Of a DNA stretch of 64,000 bases, positions 12,557 to 21,911 are shown one piece after another. The notes under the pieces are model-generated. The model made no database searches, had not been told where the DNA came from, and saw only the letters and a list, made by a program, of their open reading frames with translations. Position numbers and translations under genes: made by a program. Origin of the DNA: Voacanga thouarsii. Its lineage: Eukaryota; Streptophyta; Magnoliopsida; Gentianales; Apocynaceae. The first letter of the stretch is position 1, and each line of letters opens with the position of its first letter. The stretch is taken from NCBI GenBank assembly GCA_026120185.1, contig JANUWF010003376.1, positions 992,001-1,056,000 on the forward strand. Direction: 5' to 3'.

Positions 12557-13130
12557 AGAACTTTAGCTGATTGTGCTATAATTTGGTGGTTCTAGAATAG
12601 ATGAAAAAGAAAGAGACTTGGTGGAAAAACTAGGCAAGACTTAGTGGAACAAATAGTACAAAGGGAAAAAAAAGCTAAATATAATAGTGCTTTGGTGCTA
12701 GAATAGTATTTTAATAGTGGAATTTGTAGTGGAAAAAGTAGGAAAATACTAAGCAAACCTATAGATATACATATATATATAGCTCTTTATATATAAAGCA
12801 TAAGACTTCTATATATCTATATATAAAGCATACACTATTTATATATAAAGTAAGCACAGAAGAAATATTAAAGTGTCCAAAAGGGTTATAAGTCAAATAT
12901 TAGCTATTATTTCAAAATATCTTTACCAAATTTAATCTTTTTTAACTTGATTAATATACAAAATTTACAACCATGTATGGTATCGTCTAAGTTTACGAAG
13001 TTCAAATTATATAATATCAAGATATGTGTAACACTGGTCAATAGTTTCTAAAGAATCTATAGTCTTTTTAAAGTAATGATAGCAACCAGTGAGTAGTTAA
13101 TTCTTGCAAAGCGTAATAATAACGAGCTAA
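12556..13130. other. Unassigned AT-rich sequence
   Basis: No gene is visible. Between about 12760 and 12860 short units related to 'tatatataaagcata' recur three to four times, a small AT-rich minisatellite-like cluster. Confidence 0.4.
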
Positions 13131-13410
13131 TTCAGATACCATAAAGAATAACTAGGGAATAAGAAAAGATTTTTAAAGTCCTACCTAATAGTACGTTCAC
13201 TTAGCCTTGTATTTAACAGGATGGCTCACGCCTCTTCCCCTGAAATGCCTCTAACGCCTCTCAATGGCTTCACGGCTAAACAAGTACTTTGGCTCTTTTG
13301 CTGAGGGCTACTAAGAATATGTAGTAATGAACTGTTTTGGGATTCTCTCTTACTCTTTTGCTTATCCTTAGCTATTGGAAAGTTAGAAACTAAACATTGC
13401 TACCAGAGGA

Positions 13411-13416
13411 TTTATT
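13411..13416 (-). terminator. Candidate viral polyadenylation signal AATAAA
   Basis: On the minus strand AATAAA lies about 130 bases downstream of the candidate TATA box. A poly(A) signal at that short distance, passed once and used on the second pass, is the known arrangement in caulimovirids. Position and motif are seen; function is inferred. Confidence 0.45.
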
Positions 13417-13540
13417 GCAAAGAGAAATTGTATTTCTAAAGTTGATGAGTTTTGCTCACCAAAAAGGCTTACAAAAATGTAAAGAACTAAGGAGTTGTTT
13501 CTATTATGTGCATCATGCTCAACATTTCTGAGACTGAAGC

Positions 13541-13548
13541 TTATATAT
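13541..13548 (-). promoter_or_regulatory. Candidate TATA box of viral pregenomic promoter
   Basis: The minus strand reads AATATATAAGC here, downstream of the viroplasmin-like ORF and upstream of a possible leader. This is where the pregenomic (35S-type) promoter lies in the family. AATAAA follows at 13411-13416. Confidence 0.45.
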
Positions 13549-13653
13549 TGAAGAATTCCTATAAGCCTAGCTTGATTGTAGATGTACAACACATTCCTTT
13601 AGGTATAACAGAAAGTAGAAAATAAAGTCTGCCACAAAAGTCCTTTCTTGTTT

Positions 13654-13733
13654 TCTTTTGCATGAGCGGGAGTTCCTGTAGCCACCTTTGTTGTCTTTTT
13701 GCATGAGTGGAGATTATCTATAACTACTTTAGT
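13654..13733 (-). repeat. Two imperfect 40-bp direct repeats upstream of the candidate viral promoter
   Basis: Units at about 13654-13693 and 13694-13733 share 'ttttgcatgag' and following bases ('cttttgcatgagcggga' and 'ctttttgcatgagtgga'). On the minus strand they lie 110-190 bases upstream of the TATA box, in the enhancer position. They may equally be a chance slippage duplication. Confidence 0.5.
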
Positions 13734-15405
13734 CTTCCCACATTTCTTCTTTTAGATTCGCTTCCATGTATTTTAGTTTCAGATCCTTTTTCATCTTCCT
13801 GTAGCATCTTTTCATAAAGAAAGAGATAATATTGCCAAATATTTGGATATTTTGTCATGGTCTCAAATTCTAGTTCAGCTAAAAAATATTGATGTTGGAC
13901 ATATATTTTCTTAATCTTATTTTTTTGCAAAGTGGTGAAATCTCTGGCCTCGCTTCATGATTTTGCCATGTTTAAAAGCAAGAGTTTTTAGTCTCCAGTG
14001 TCTCAATTGTCTTGCAATGCTTTTAGAGCAAATCTTTTGTCTGATGAATCTTGATTCTGCATTAATTGGTAACTTTCATGTTGAAGTGACTTATATACGA
14101 TGAATTGAAGAATTAATTTCAAGACCATCCCATTCTAGTGCGGCTGAGCTAATTTCAATTTTTACAATAGGTCTTGCTATTTCAAATTCTTTCAAAATTA
14201 CAAGAGCCAGCTGTCTTCCAACAATCTCTGTTTGTTTTGGAGTTGTAAAGATAACCTGGTTGAGGCATCCATAGTCCAGCAGTATCTGTAGTGTGATTGG
14301 AAACACTTCCTCATTTGCTAGGGTTAATTCAAAATTTCTAAAATATGCTAAGTTGATATTAGCTGTTAATATTAAATATTCTAATTGACAATCACAAGTG
14401 ATAAAATCAAAAGTATATGCTGCACAATTAGGTTGATAAATTTTGCAGGTGTCAGGGTTACACTCTTTTGTAGGATATTTGCAATATACAGGATGTATGG
14501 TTAAGTGAAGATTTGTACAAGTTCTAAGCCATTCTTGTAAGAGAGTAAATTTTTCTAAAAACTTATCTTGGATTTTTTTTAGAAATTAGTTCTATAGTAT
14601 TCGGGAATCTTGTTATGAGTTGTGCTTTAAAAAACATTCTAGGAATCAAGAATTCAAAAAGTCTGGTTACTTCTAGTTTTTCTGGCAGAGAAACAACTTC
14701 TGGTTTTTTATTCTAAAAATCTTCTAGCTTAGCTGTCAATCACACAATTTCTTCATTTTGAGAAGAAATTATACCAGTATACAGCTTATGCTGTTGTCGC
14801 AATGAGTGAATTAATTCTTTTTGAGAATTAATATCCTCATTGTAAGAGCTATACTTATCATTTAATAATTTAAAATTTCTACTTAAAGCATCACAATAGT
14901 TATAAAAAATTATCTTTTGTACATTTGTATCTACTACAAAGGTACTTGTGCTAGGTATACTAGTTATTTGGGAAAAAACTTATAGGGAAGAATTATTTAG
15001 TTCTGTTCTACAGTCTAGTTCAATAAAGAAATTTAAACCAATTCTACTTCTAGCAAATTCTAATACTTCATGAAAATTTCTAAAACCTTTGTATAAGGGT
15101 TTGTTAAAATTTTCAACACATGCCATTACAGAAGTCCATTGTGAGTAAACACCTGGTTGGTGACCATGTGTTACTACATAATGTGAATAGATCTGTCTTA
15201 GTAGATTACTAAGATAAAATGCTAAGGCCTATAAACTTTTAATCTTTTGGCTTGCATTTTGTGCATTCTAAAGATTATTTAAAAATATTTGGTGAATATC
15301 TTCTAATTTACCTTCTACTGGAGTTCTAAAATGAAGATTTATTCCTTTGGGATACTTGGTGAGCTCCCATTGGCCAATCTTTATAATATTTTTGCTGAAA
15401 TCCAT
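13724..15405 (-). pseudogene. Caulimovirid viroplasmin/transactivator-like ORF, broken
   Basis: The ATG at 15405 lies about ten bases past the stop of the RNase H segment, as expected for the next viral ORF. Near 15060-15175 the frame reads G-H-Q-P-G-V-Y-S-Q-W then Y-K-G-F, the signature of the caulimovirus viroplasmin domain that resembles the N-terminal domain of some RNases H. Further on come a glutamine/lysine-rich likely coiled coil (about 14740-14920) and a region with several Cys residues (about 14380-14540). At least two in-frame stops and frame changes interrupt it. In caulimoviruses this protein forms inclusion bodies and permits polycistronic translation; whether this relative did is inference. 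Confidence 0.6.
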
Positions 15406-15413
15406 CTATAAAG

Positions 15414-15880
15414 TTATGTAATATCTGTCAGTAATCTTGACAAATGATCTGCAATTTTATTCTCATTGCCTTTAATATGTTCAAAATTAATTTTATACCC
15501 ATTATTAGTAATTCTATCTAAGAAATTTAACCTTCTTATTTGAGAACTACGATTTTCATTTTTCTTATTAATAAATTTTACTATTACTTCACAATCAATT
15601 CTAAGCGTAAATTCTTGTTTATTTAGAATAAATAATCTAAAACTATCTAAGGAATAATAAATTGCTAATAACACTGCATCAATACTATTAATATTTCCTT
15701 TTTCTCTATATTTACCACTACTATATCTACGAATTTGTTCTTCTAGTTTATTACTATATTTATGAGGTTTGGATTTTAAAATTTCTATATTTGGAGTATA
15801 AATATTTCCAATTATTTGAACATGTTCAATATTTGTTTTATATACATGATCTTCTAGTTGGTCTATCTTTTATTCTACTA
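15414..15880 (-). pseudogene. Caulimovirid pol remnant: RNase H domain
   Basis: The minus strand encodes 'R-R-Y-S-S-G-K-Y' followed by 'I-D-A-V-L-L-A-I' (the conserved Glu-equivalent position reads Ala-Val here), 'R-I-D-C-E' and 'H-I-K-G-x-E-N-K-I-A-D-x-L-S-R', the typical RNase H end. This is the C-terminus of the viral polymerase, which degrades RNA in RNA-DNA hybrids. Directly upstream is the Cys-rich coat-protein tail at 15883; no D-T/S-G protease and no RT motif (Y-I/V-D-D) lies between. About 1 kb or more of pol is therefore missing. Confidence 0.8.
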
Positions 15881-15882
15881 TT

Positions 15883-16302
15883 CTAATTCTTCGTTCTAAA
15901 TGATGCTCTACAGGATCCTCTCTTTGTTTTTTGTTTTCCTTTGTCTATTAGTTTTAATTCTATATTTTGTTTTTCTAGACAAAATTTACAAGCTTCTTGT
16001 AAACAATTACTACATTGCCATCTAAGTGCTAAAAAGGGATATTTTTCACATAAATAACAAGGTTTGCTATCTGATCCTTTCCTATGTATCCAATCATGTT
16101 CACAATTTACAAGGACTAATTCTTGAAGGGTATCTGTTACATTATCTAAGTGAGACAAATAAGACAATTGATTTTTTGGTGACTGAGTACTAGTTATTTC
16201 CTCTACAAAATCTAAATATTCTATTTCGTCATCGGACTCAGGTTGTTGAGTGTCTCTATCATCAACAGAGATTATGCTATATACACTTTCTGAATCTGAC
16301 AT
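15883..16302 (-). CDS. Cys-rich C-terminal part of caulimovirid coat-protein region
   Basis: An open stretch of 139 codons with an acidic N-terminal half. At residues 82-108 it has a Cys cluster with spacing C-x2-C-x11-C-x2-C-x4-C-x2-C, exactly the second Cys motif described for badnavirus coat-protein regions. The initial Met is probably internal: the same frame continues upstream to 16350 with coat-like sequence before a frame break. It lies downstream of the CCHC knuckle, as in badnaviruses. In the virus this part would belong to the polyprotein near the coat-protein/protease boundary; its role is likely nucleic-acid binding. Confidence 0.7.
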   Translation of the reverse strand: MSDSESVYSIISVDDRDTQQPESDDEIEYLDFVEEITSTQSPKNQLSYLSHLDNVTDTLQELVLVNCEHDWIHRKGSDSKPCYLCEKYPFLALRWQCSNCLQEACKFCLEKQNIELKLIDKGKQKTKRGSCRASFRTKN

Positions 16303-16382
16303 ATATTCATCTACATCAATAATATCTTTATTTACCCATTCTAATAATGCAGTTTGTTTATTATATAGATTTTTTTTTAAGG

Positions 16383-16424
16383 ACAGTCTCTTGCTAAATG
16401 ATTAGGCTGACCATAGTTATAACA
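16383..16424 (-). other. Coat-protein zinc knuckle, second Cys changed to Tyr
   Basis: The minus strand encodes C-Y-N-Y-G-Q-P-N-H-L-A-R-D-C, a C-x2-C-x4-H-x4-C knuckle in which the second Cys is Tyr. A basic stretch (several K-K, R-K and K-N-R pairs) precedes it, as in caulimovirid coat proteins. The Cys loss would break zinc binding. Confidence 0.75.
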
Positions 16425-17217
16425 CTGTAATTTTTTTTTATAGGTTCTATTTTTACTAAATTTTCTAACATGCCTATCTTTGTTTAAATAAGGTTTTCTA
16501 GCTGAGGATTTTCTAAGGTAATATTTTTTTCTTATAATATTTCATTTTTTATTTTCTATATATTTTCTTAGAATTTTGTTGACCATAATGTTGAGGAGTA
16601 TAAATCTTTTTACAAAAACTATATTCCCCTTTGAGTTGTTTCTGTATTTGTATGAACATACATTTTTCTTCTAATTTCATAACTATAAATTTTATACAGG
16701 TAGCTATATTTTTTATATGTGGCATATTCCAATCATATGATTTATAGCTTTTATATATTTCTTCTCCTAAGGGTCCTGGTAGTTTAAAAATATATATATA
16801 TAATTGATTCTTCATAAAAACATCCTGCTAAGGTAGTATAATAATAATAATCTTGTAAAAAAAGGTTTAATAAATTTCCAATCTTTTATAGATAATTGTT
16901 CTAATTTTCTAACAACTTCTTCTTGTTGAATTCTACTCTCATAATTAGGACTTTAGGCTGTTAAAATTAATTGAATCTTATTTGTAAAATTATGTAGATT
17001 AGGTTTCTAAATAGCTATACATTTCTTCTGCTATATGATCAAAGTTTTGTTGAATATAGTGTTGTACTATTAGATATTTCCAAGTATTTATTACTCCTTC
17101 CCACAATTGTGGGTCATGAGCTGCTAAATTTAGCATTCTATCATTATCTATTAATTTCTTATTATCTATTGTTTCTAGAGGTTTCCTTTTTCCCTTGAGT
17201 GCTATTTCTGATTGCAT
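16425..17217 (-). pseudogene. Caulimovirid coat protein, central part, broken
   Basis: Two open pieces (16999-17217 and 16549-16815) in the same transcription direction encode coat-like sequence. The second contains K-L-P-G-P-L-G-E-E-I and, downstream, C-x5-I then L-E-E-K-C, resembling the conserved caulimovirid capsid core. The pieces are separated by stops. The N-terminal side ends abruptly near 17220, where the inverted copy of movement-protein sequence begins, so the movement-coat junction is rearranged. Confidence 0.65.
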
Positions 17218-17224
17218 TTCTCTA

Positions 17225-17632
17225 TAATCATAAGTTTAGGATTTATAGGAAGATTAACCAATGGTTCTACAATAAAATATAAAATAGAAATAAAACCTAT
17301 CATAGAAGCTATGGCTAGTAAAGGAATCCAATTAATAAAACTAGTAAAAGTTAATCCAGAAATTCTAGTAGGAGAAGAATGGAATCTTAGCAAATTATTA
17401 GAATTAGATACACCTTTAGTACCTAGAGATAATGTAATATATCAAAGTAATAGAAAAGAAACTAGTGCTAGATTTTTAAATTATTCCAATACAAACATAA
17501 GAATAGAAGAAGATGAAGATACAAAATCTTTAAGATAAGGAATAGAAAATGTATGTATAGAAATTATGGAAACTGAAAATAGAATAATGTATCCTAAAGA
17601 ATTAGGTTTAGAATTATCAGAAAAAGATTTAA
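17225..17632 (+). repeat. Left arm of a 408-bp inverted repeat (movement-protein sequence)
   Basis: This arm is the plus-strand, inverted duplicate of 17668-18075. Both encode the same stretch of movement-protein C-terminus, in opposite directions. This copy stays in frame over a position where the right arm has lost one base, but carries a stop (TAA for CAA) at about 17536-17538 where the right arm reads Gln. The 108-codon plus-strand frame at 17212-17538 is therefore a viral fragment, not a host gene. Confidence 0.9.
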
Positions 17633-17667
17633 CAACTTGTTGTAGGTAAATTTCTGATAATCTTTAA

Positions 17668-18075
17668 GATAAAACTTTTTTTGATAATTCTAAACCTAAT
17701 TTTTTAGGATACATTATTCTATTTTTAGTTTCTATAATTTCTATGCATACATTATCTATTCCTTGTCTTAAAGATTCTATATCTTCATCTTCTTCTATTC
17801 TTATATTGGTATTGGAATAATTTAAAAATCTAACACTAGTTTCTTTTCTATTAATTTGATATATTACACTATCTCTAGGTACTAAAGGAGTATCTGATTC
17901 TAAGAATTTGCTCAGATTCAATTCTTCTCCTACTAGAATTTCTGGATTAACTTTTACTGGTTTTATTAATTGGATTCCTTTACTGCCATAGCTTCTGTGA
18001 TAGGTTTTATTTCTATTTTATATTTTGTTCTAGAACCATTGGTTAGTCTTCTTATAAATTCTAAACTTATGATTA
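17668..18075 (-). repeat. Right arm of the 408-bp inverted repeat
   Basis: It is the reverse complement of 17225-17632 with a spacer of only about 35 bases (17633-17667). By eye the arms differ at a modest number of positions, so a transcript of either strand would fold into a long near-perfect hairpin. A one-base deletion near 17985 puts its distal part out of frame. Confidence 0.9.
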
Positions 18076-18665
18076 AATTTTCTCCACTAAAATCTTCATA
18101 ACCCTTAGTTTGAATACCCATTTCTATATTTTTAGCTAAATCTTCTAAGGTTATTAAAAAATTTGGATTACAATAAAAAATTCCTCTATTTTCATTCATG
18201 TCTACTTCTATTGTTGCTATAAGTGCTTTTTTAACATCTTTCCATCTTTTATCTAATATTGTTAATAAAACTTTAGTTCCTAATCCCAATCTTGCTAATC
18301 CTTTAATTCCTATTACTATTAATCCTAAATGCATATAAGTATATGTATTTGTTAAATTTTTAAGACTTTCAGTCGTGACTAATTTTAATGTTCTAAGTTT
18401 TGTGGTTATTGCCAAAGGTTCTTCTCTACTAGATCTAAATAAACCTATATGAGATTGTAATCAACCTACTTGGTATAATCTTCTAAGATTTAATAAATCT
18501 ATATAATGATTTCTATAATTTTGCACATCTCTATTTACATTTATAATTTCATCTAACTGAATTTGTCTATTTTCTCTAGATTGTCTAATCCTTCATAAAA
18601 GAGAAGTTTCTACACTAGTATTTTCATTTAGAGTTCTACTAGGTCCTGAAAATGATAGTCTCCTC
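17668..18665 (-). pseudogene. Caulimovirid movement protein (30K type), broken
   Basis: The best open part, 17966-18415, encodes 149 residues of a plant viral movement protein: an N-terminal 'L-T-N-T-Y-T-Y-M-H-L-G' block, 'L-G-L-G-T-K-V-L-L-T-I-L-D-x-R-W', then 'F-Y-C-N-P-N-F' and 'Q-T-K-G-Y-E-D-F-S-G-E-N'. These match the caulimovirid 30K-superfamily core. Upstream sequence to about 18665 continues the same protein after a stop; downstream 17668-17921 continues it after a one-base frameshift. Such proteins line plasmodesmata and let virions or genomes move between cells. Confidence 0.8.
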
Positions 18666-19015
18666 ATAATTCTTATAAATGACTTGTTTTTCAGTACTTA
18701 TTTTCTCTGAAGATAAATATCCAAATTTATAAGTTATTTATTTTTTCTATTTTCTTTCTACAGGAATTTTACTGAATTTATCTGTTAATTTATCTATTTC
18801 TTTTTCTAGGCTTAAAGCTGCTAGTCTTTTTTTCTAAAATTTTTAATTTTTTCACAAATTTTAATTAATAATGCTATTTGAATATTATTTTGTTTTGAAT
18901 ATATTTTATTTCAATTAGAAGTCCCTATATAATTAGTAAGGCCTACAGTTTCAGAATGATACTTTTTTAATTCTACAAGGCACTTTTTAAAATCAAGATT
19001 ATCTTCTAAAGACAT
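18666..19015 (-). pseudogene. Caulimovirid ORF2-like fragment
   Basis: The ATG at 19015 overlaps the stop of the upstream small ORF by one base (TAATG), the tight coupling seen between caulimovirid leader ORFs. After about 34 codons a TGA interrupts it, but the frame continues with 'S-K-Q-N-N-I-Q-I-A-L-L-I-K-I' and a charged helix. This recalls the coiled-coil ORF1 product of badnaviruses (DUF1319) or virion-associated proteins; the match is short and by eye. Further frame breaks follow before the movement protein. Confidence 0.45.
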
Positions 19016-19167
19016 TAACTAAGAATAAGCTTTTGTATATTTTTTAATGTTTTATTTATGTCTGAAAAAGATTCTTCTAGTTTCTGAGAGTGTTTTCTAA
19101 AATTGATTAAGATTTCTTTATATTGATTGGTTTTTCTATTAATGATTCTAAGTTTTTTTCTCTTCAT
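19015..19167 (-). CDS. Small ORF1 of the endogenous caulimovirid, 50 residues
   Basis: An intact 50-codon frame starts with M-K-R-K-K and is highly charged and helical (K, E, N, Q rich; leucine/isoleucine spacing suggests a coiled coil). It ends in TAA overlapping the next ATG as TAATG. Its position as the first viral ORF and its size suit a caulimovirid leader-proximal ORF. The function is not known. Confidence 0.45.
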   Translation of the reverse strand: MKRKKLRIINRKTNQYKEILINFRKHSQKLEESFSDINKTLKNIQKLILS

Positions 19168-19207
19168 ATTATAATATTATTTTGTTTCTTAATATATTCT
19201 AAATTTT

Positions 19208-19209
<2 letters not shown>

Positions 19210-19251
<42 letters not shown>
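19210..19251. repeat. (TA)n microsatellite at the right edge of the viral insertion
   Basis: About 21 TA dinucleotides. Endogenous pararetroviruses are often found in or beside TA repeats, so this may be the integration junction. Confidence 0.95.
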
Positions 19252-19253
<2 letters not shown>

Positions 19254-20627
19254 GTATTGATTTTTTTTAAAAATAATATAGGACTAAAATAATAGTTTGT
19301 CCAAAAGATTATTTTGATTTTTCATTTTTTTCCCTTAAGCATTTATACCACACGGATATTTATATTGATTTCCATGATGACAGGAATAAAACAAACTAAA
19401 AAATTAATTTAAAGATTTAAAAATATAAAATTAAAGATGTGAAATTAATTGTTATAAAATAAATAAATTAGAGTTTTATATAATTATTTATCTTACAGGC
19501 ACATATTCTAAAAAAATTTAAATTCTAACCCTATAAAAATCTCAATATTAACTAACTCAATCAATTCAAGTACTATATTAATTGTAGTTAAAAGAAGTAA
19601 AAAGAGAAGATGGAAGTCCTATCCTTATGATTGCATCATTTTTCTTTTCCGACTTCATGCCATCACTTCTTTATTTTTACTTTACTTTTCTCTCTCGCCT
19701 CTTCTTTTCTTCCCTTTGTGTTGGGGGTACTCTTCCCCTCCATGAGACCATCACACCAACGATCACACACACACACACACACACCAGCAAAGAGGTAAAA
19801 CTCTATTTTTTATTATTTTATTTAAATCTCTCCCTCTCTCAACTTTAATTTTTCTTTTTTTTTTAAGCTCCTACTTGACATATTATCCAAATTCAATGGC
19901 TCTATTACTTTAAGGTATTACCTTCAAACATCTTCTTAATTCTCTATCTTTGTTTTCATTTATGTTTTTTTAACAGTTAATAACCTCAATAATTTTCATA
20001 TAATTAGGATTGAGTTATTCTTTACCCACTCTACCAGAGCACTTTTTAACAAGTTTTGATTTGTCTACAGAATAAGAACAGTTAATTATCACGGGTGGTT
20101 GCTTGAATTATGAATTTTCATTTTCTATGTTTTGTCTTTCAGACAAATTTATTTTAGATTGTCAGAAATAATGGGCTGCCGTTTATGCTTCTGGTTATCA
20201 ATGATATTACTTGGAGAATGCTAAGCCAGATTTGACTTTACTATCTTGAATGCTGACAGTGAACTTGCGTGGGAGGGAAGGTTTCACCATGTTGTTTGGT
20301 GATCCTTTGTTGTTCTATTGAACGAGTTTGTTCTTGGGGAGGATATTACTTTTGCGTTGTCGACTTTCATTAGACGAGGGGGCTATGGAAGAAAAGGAAT
20401 CTAAAGGAGGTAATACTTCAAAAGCTCTCAATTTTTTATAGCAGACAAAAAATATTCTACAATCTTGACAGATTTTGGAGGAAGAGGATGTTAACCTGCT
20501 TGACGGTCAGTGCAGGCTCTTAACCTTCACAACGACCCATGAAGGGGGTAAAAAAATCTCAATAGATTTATATTAATCTCATCAAAGACACGTTATTATT
20601 AATAGTATACCCTTGATTCCTATTTTT
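19252..20627. other. Unassigned AT-rich sequence
   Basis: No homologous coding sequence was recognised. A pyrimidine-rich block with a short (CA)n tract (about 19766-19786) lies in a 73-codon plus-strand frame (19627-19848) that looks like low-complexity chance coding. A less AT-rich patch at 20180-20560 could be a UTR or intron remnant of a host gene, but I cannot support a model. Confidence 0.4.
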
Positions 20628-21123
20628 GTTTTTTAGATTGGACCAGTCAAATTGTGAATTGGTCTTTAAATTAGTTCAATTATTTACTTTAAATCGTTTT
20701 TTTTCTTTCTAAAATCGTTTTATTTTATTAAAATCATTTTGAACTCGTCAATCCAATCAGAAGACTGTTGAACCACTCGATCCAATCGAATTGAATTGTT
20801 CTCTCTTTCTCTTTCTCTCTCTCTTTTTTAAACATAATATAATATATTCATAAGAAATAAATAAGTTATACAAGGGAATAAACAATTTATAGTAATAGAA
20901 AAAAATACCACAATTTTCTCTCAATTTCATTATTTATGCCTTTATAGATTTAAATTACATTATATTATTGAGTAATTTTATTTTTTAAAATATTTTATTT
21001 TTAATTTTTAAATTATAATATTATCGATTCAATTACGGTTCAATTGTAATCTAATTACGATTGAACTATTAAACCGTAAACCAATAAATTTTTCAATTCG
21101 ATATTCGGTCCAATTCTTAAAAC
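20628..21123. mobile_element. MITE-like element with ~17-bp terminal inverted repeats
   Basis: The left end reads GTTTTTTAGATTGGACC and the reverse complement of the right end reads GTTTTAAGAATTGGACC, sharing G-T-T-T-T..A-G-A and TTGGACC. The inside is AT-rich with runs of 'ggttcaatt/aattgaacc'-type words typical of small plant DNA-transposon derivatives. There is no ORF. The superfamily is not decided; no clear target duplication was seen. Confidence 0.55.
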
Positions 21124-21911
21124 ATGAGATAAAATCCTGCAATAATGGTTGGAAGACTAATTTACAAATTTGATTATTTCTTTATGTAACCCTCATTCTA
21201 CACTTCATTCTTTTCCTTTTTCATTCGCTCTTCTCTTCCTCATCTGTTGTGATCAAATCTTCAAAAAATACTCCAACATTGCAAGCTTTACTCTAGGATA
21301 TTATTAGAAGGCTTCAAAAGAAAGTCGAACCTACATTTTGCTTTCACGTGTATTTTTTAGCAATTTTGTGTGAATCGTAAATTGTAAAATTCTTTAATAT
21401 TTTGTAATTTCTTTAGAACTTAGAACCAAATACCCACTAGGGCAAAATTTAGAGAAATTATGTTTTACCTACTATTCAATTTTCGTGATCTTCGGAACAT
21501 GTTTTATATTTTTAATGGAACTTTCTTTAGTTTCGATGAACTTTATTTCCAAGAAATTATGTGTATTTCAAAGAAATTATCAACTTTAGGAGGCTTCTGT
21601 AAACTAAATCATTAGGGAAAATTTTGTTTTGAGGTTTACCATTTCTAAATTTCTAACTTTTCAAAATTTGAAAATTTTGAGCTTTGTTGAAATTGATAAA
21701 AATTTATGACATAAAAAAAAATTAAATGTCTTTGATTTGTAGAAAAGTAATAGTATGGATGATCAGATGGAATGAATAATAAGTTTTCTCTCGTTAAATC
21801 TGTTTTACCCTTTTTTTTCTTATTAACAATAATATAAAAATAAATTTCTCATAGGCAACCATTTCCCTCTCAGCCAATAATAAACTATATCGTGACATCA
21901 TAAGTAAAAGA
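21124..21911. other. Unassigned AT-rich sequence
   Basis: I see nothing I can name here. Homopolymer runs and stops in all frames dominate. Confidence 0.5.

Larger units (their letters stand above)
13131..19167 (-). mobile_element. Endogenous caulimovirid (pararetrovirus), linearised, RT deleted
   Basis: Reading the minus strand from 19167 gives a small ORF1, an ORF2-like fragment, a 30K-type movement protein, coat protein with a CCHC knuckle and a second Cys-rich cluster, pol RNase H, a viroplasmin-like ORF, then a candidate promoter and leader. That is the order of a caulimovirid genome opened in its leader. About 6 kb remain; protease and reverse transcriptase are absent and an inverted duplication sits in the movement gene. 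The Cys cluster has the exact spacing known from badnaviruses and tungrovirus, whereas the viroplasmin-like ORF is not a badnavirus trait, so the genus is uncertain. Stops and frameshifts throughout mark it as an old integrated copy. Confidence 0.85.

Noticed and set aside
13130..13141. Definite viral primer-binding site
   Set aside because: Only 9 of 12 bases match the iMet site (TGGTATCTGAAT on the minus strand), so it is mentioned as weak support and not listed as a feature.
17212..17538. 108-codon plus-strand frame that could be taken as a host gene
   Set aside because: It is the inverted copy of the viral movement-protein sequence at 17668-18075.
19627..19848. Possible host gene first exon (73 codons) beside a (CA)n tract
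   Set aside because: Composition is pyrimidine-driven (F, L, S rich) with no domain and no supported splice site.
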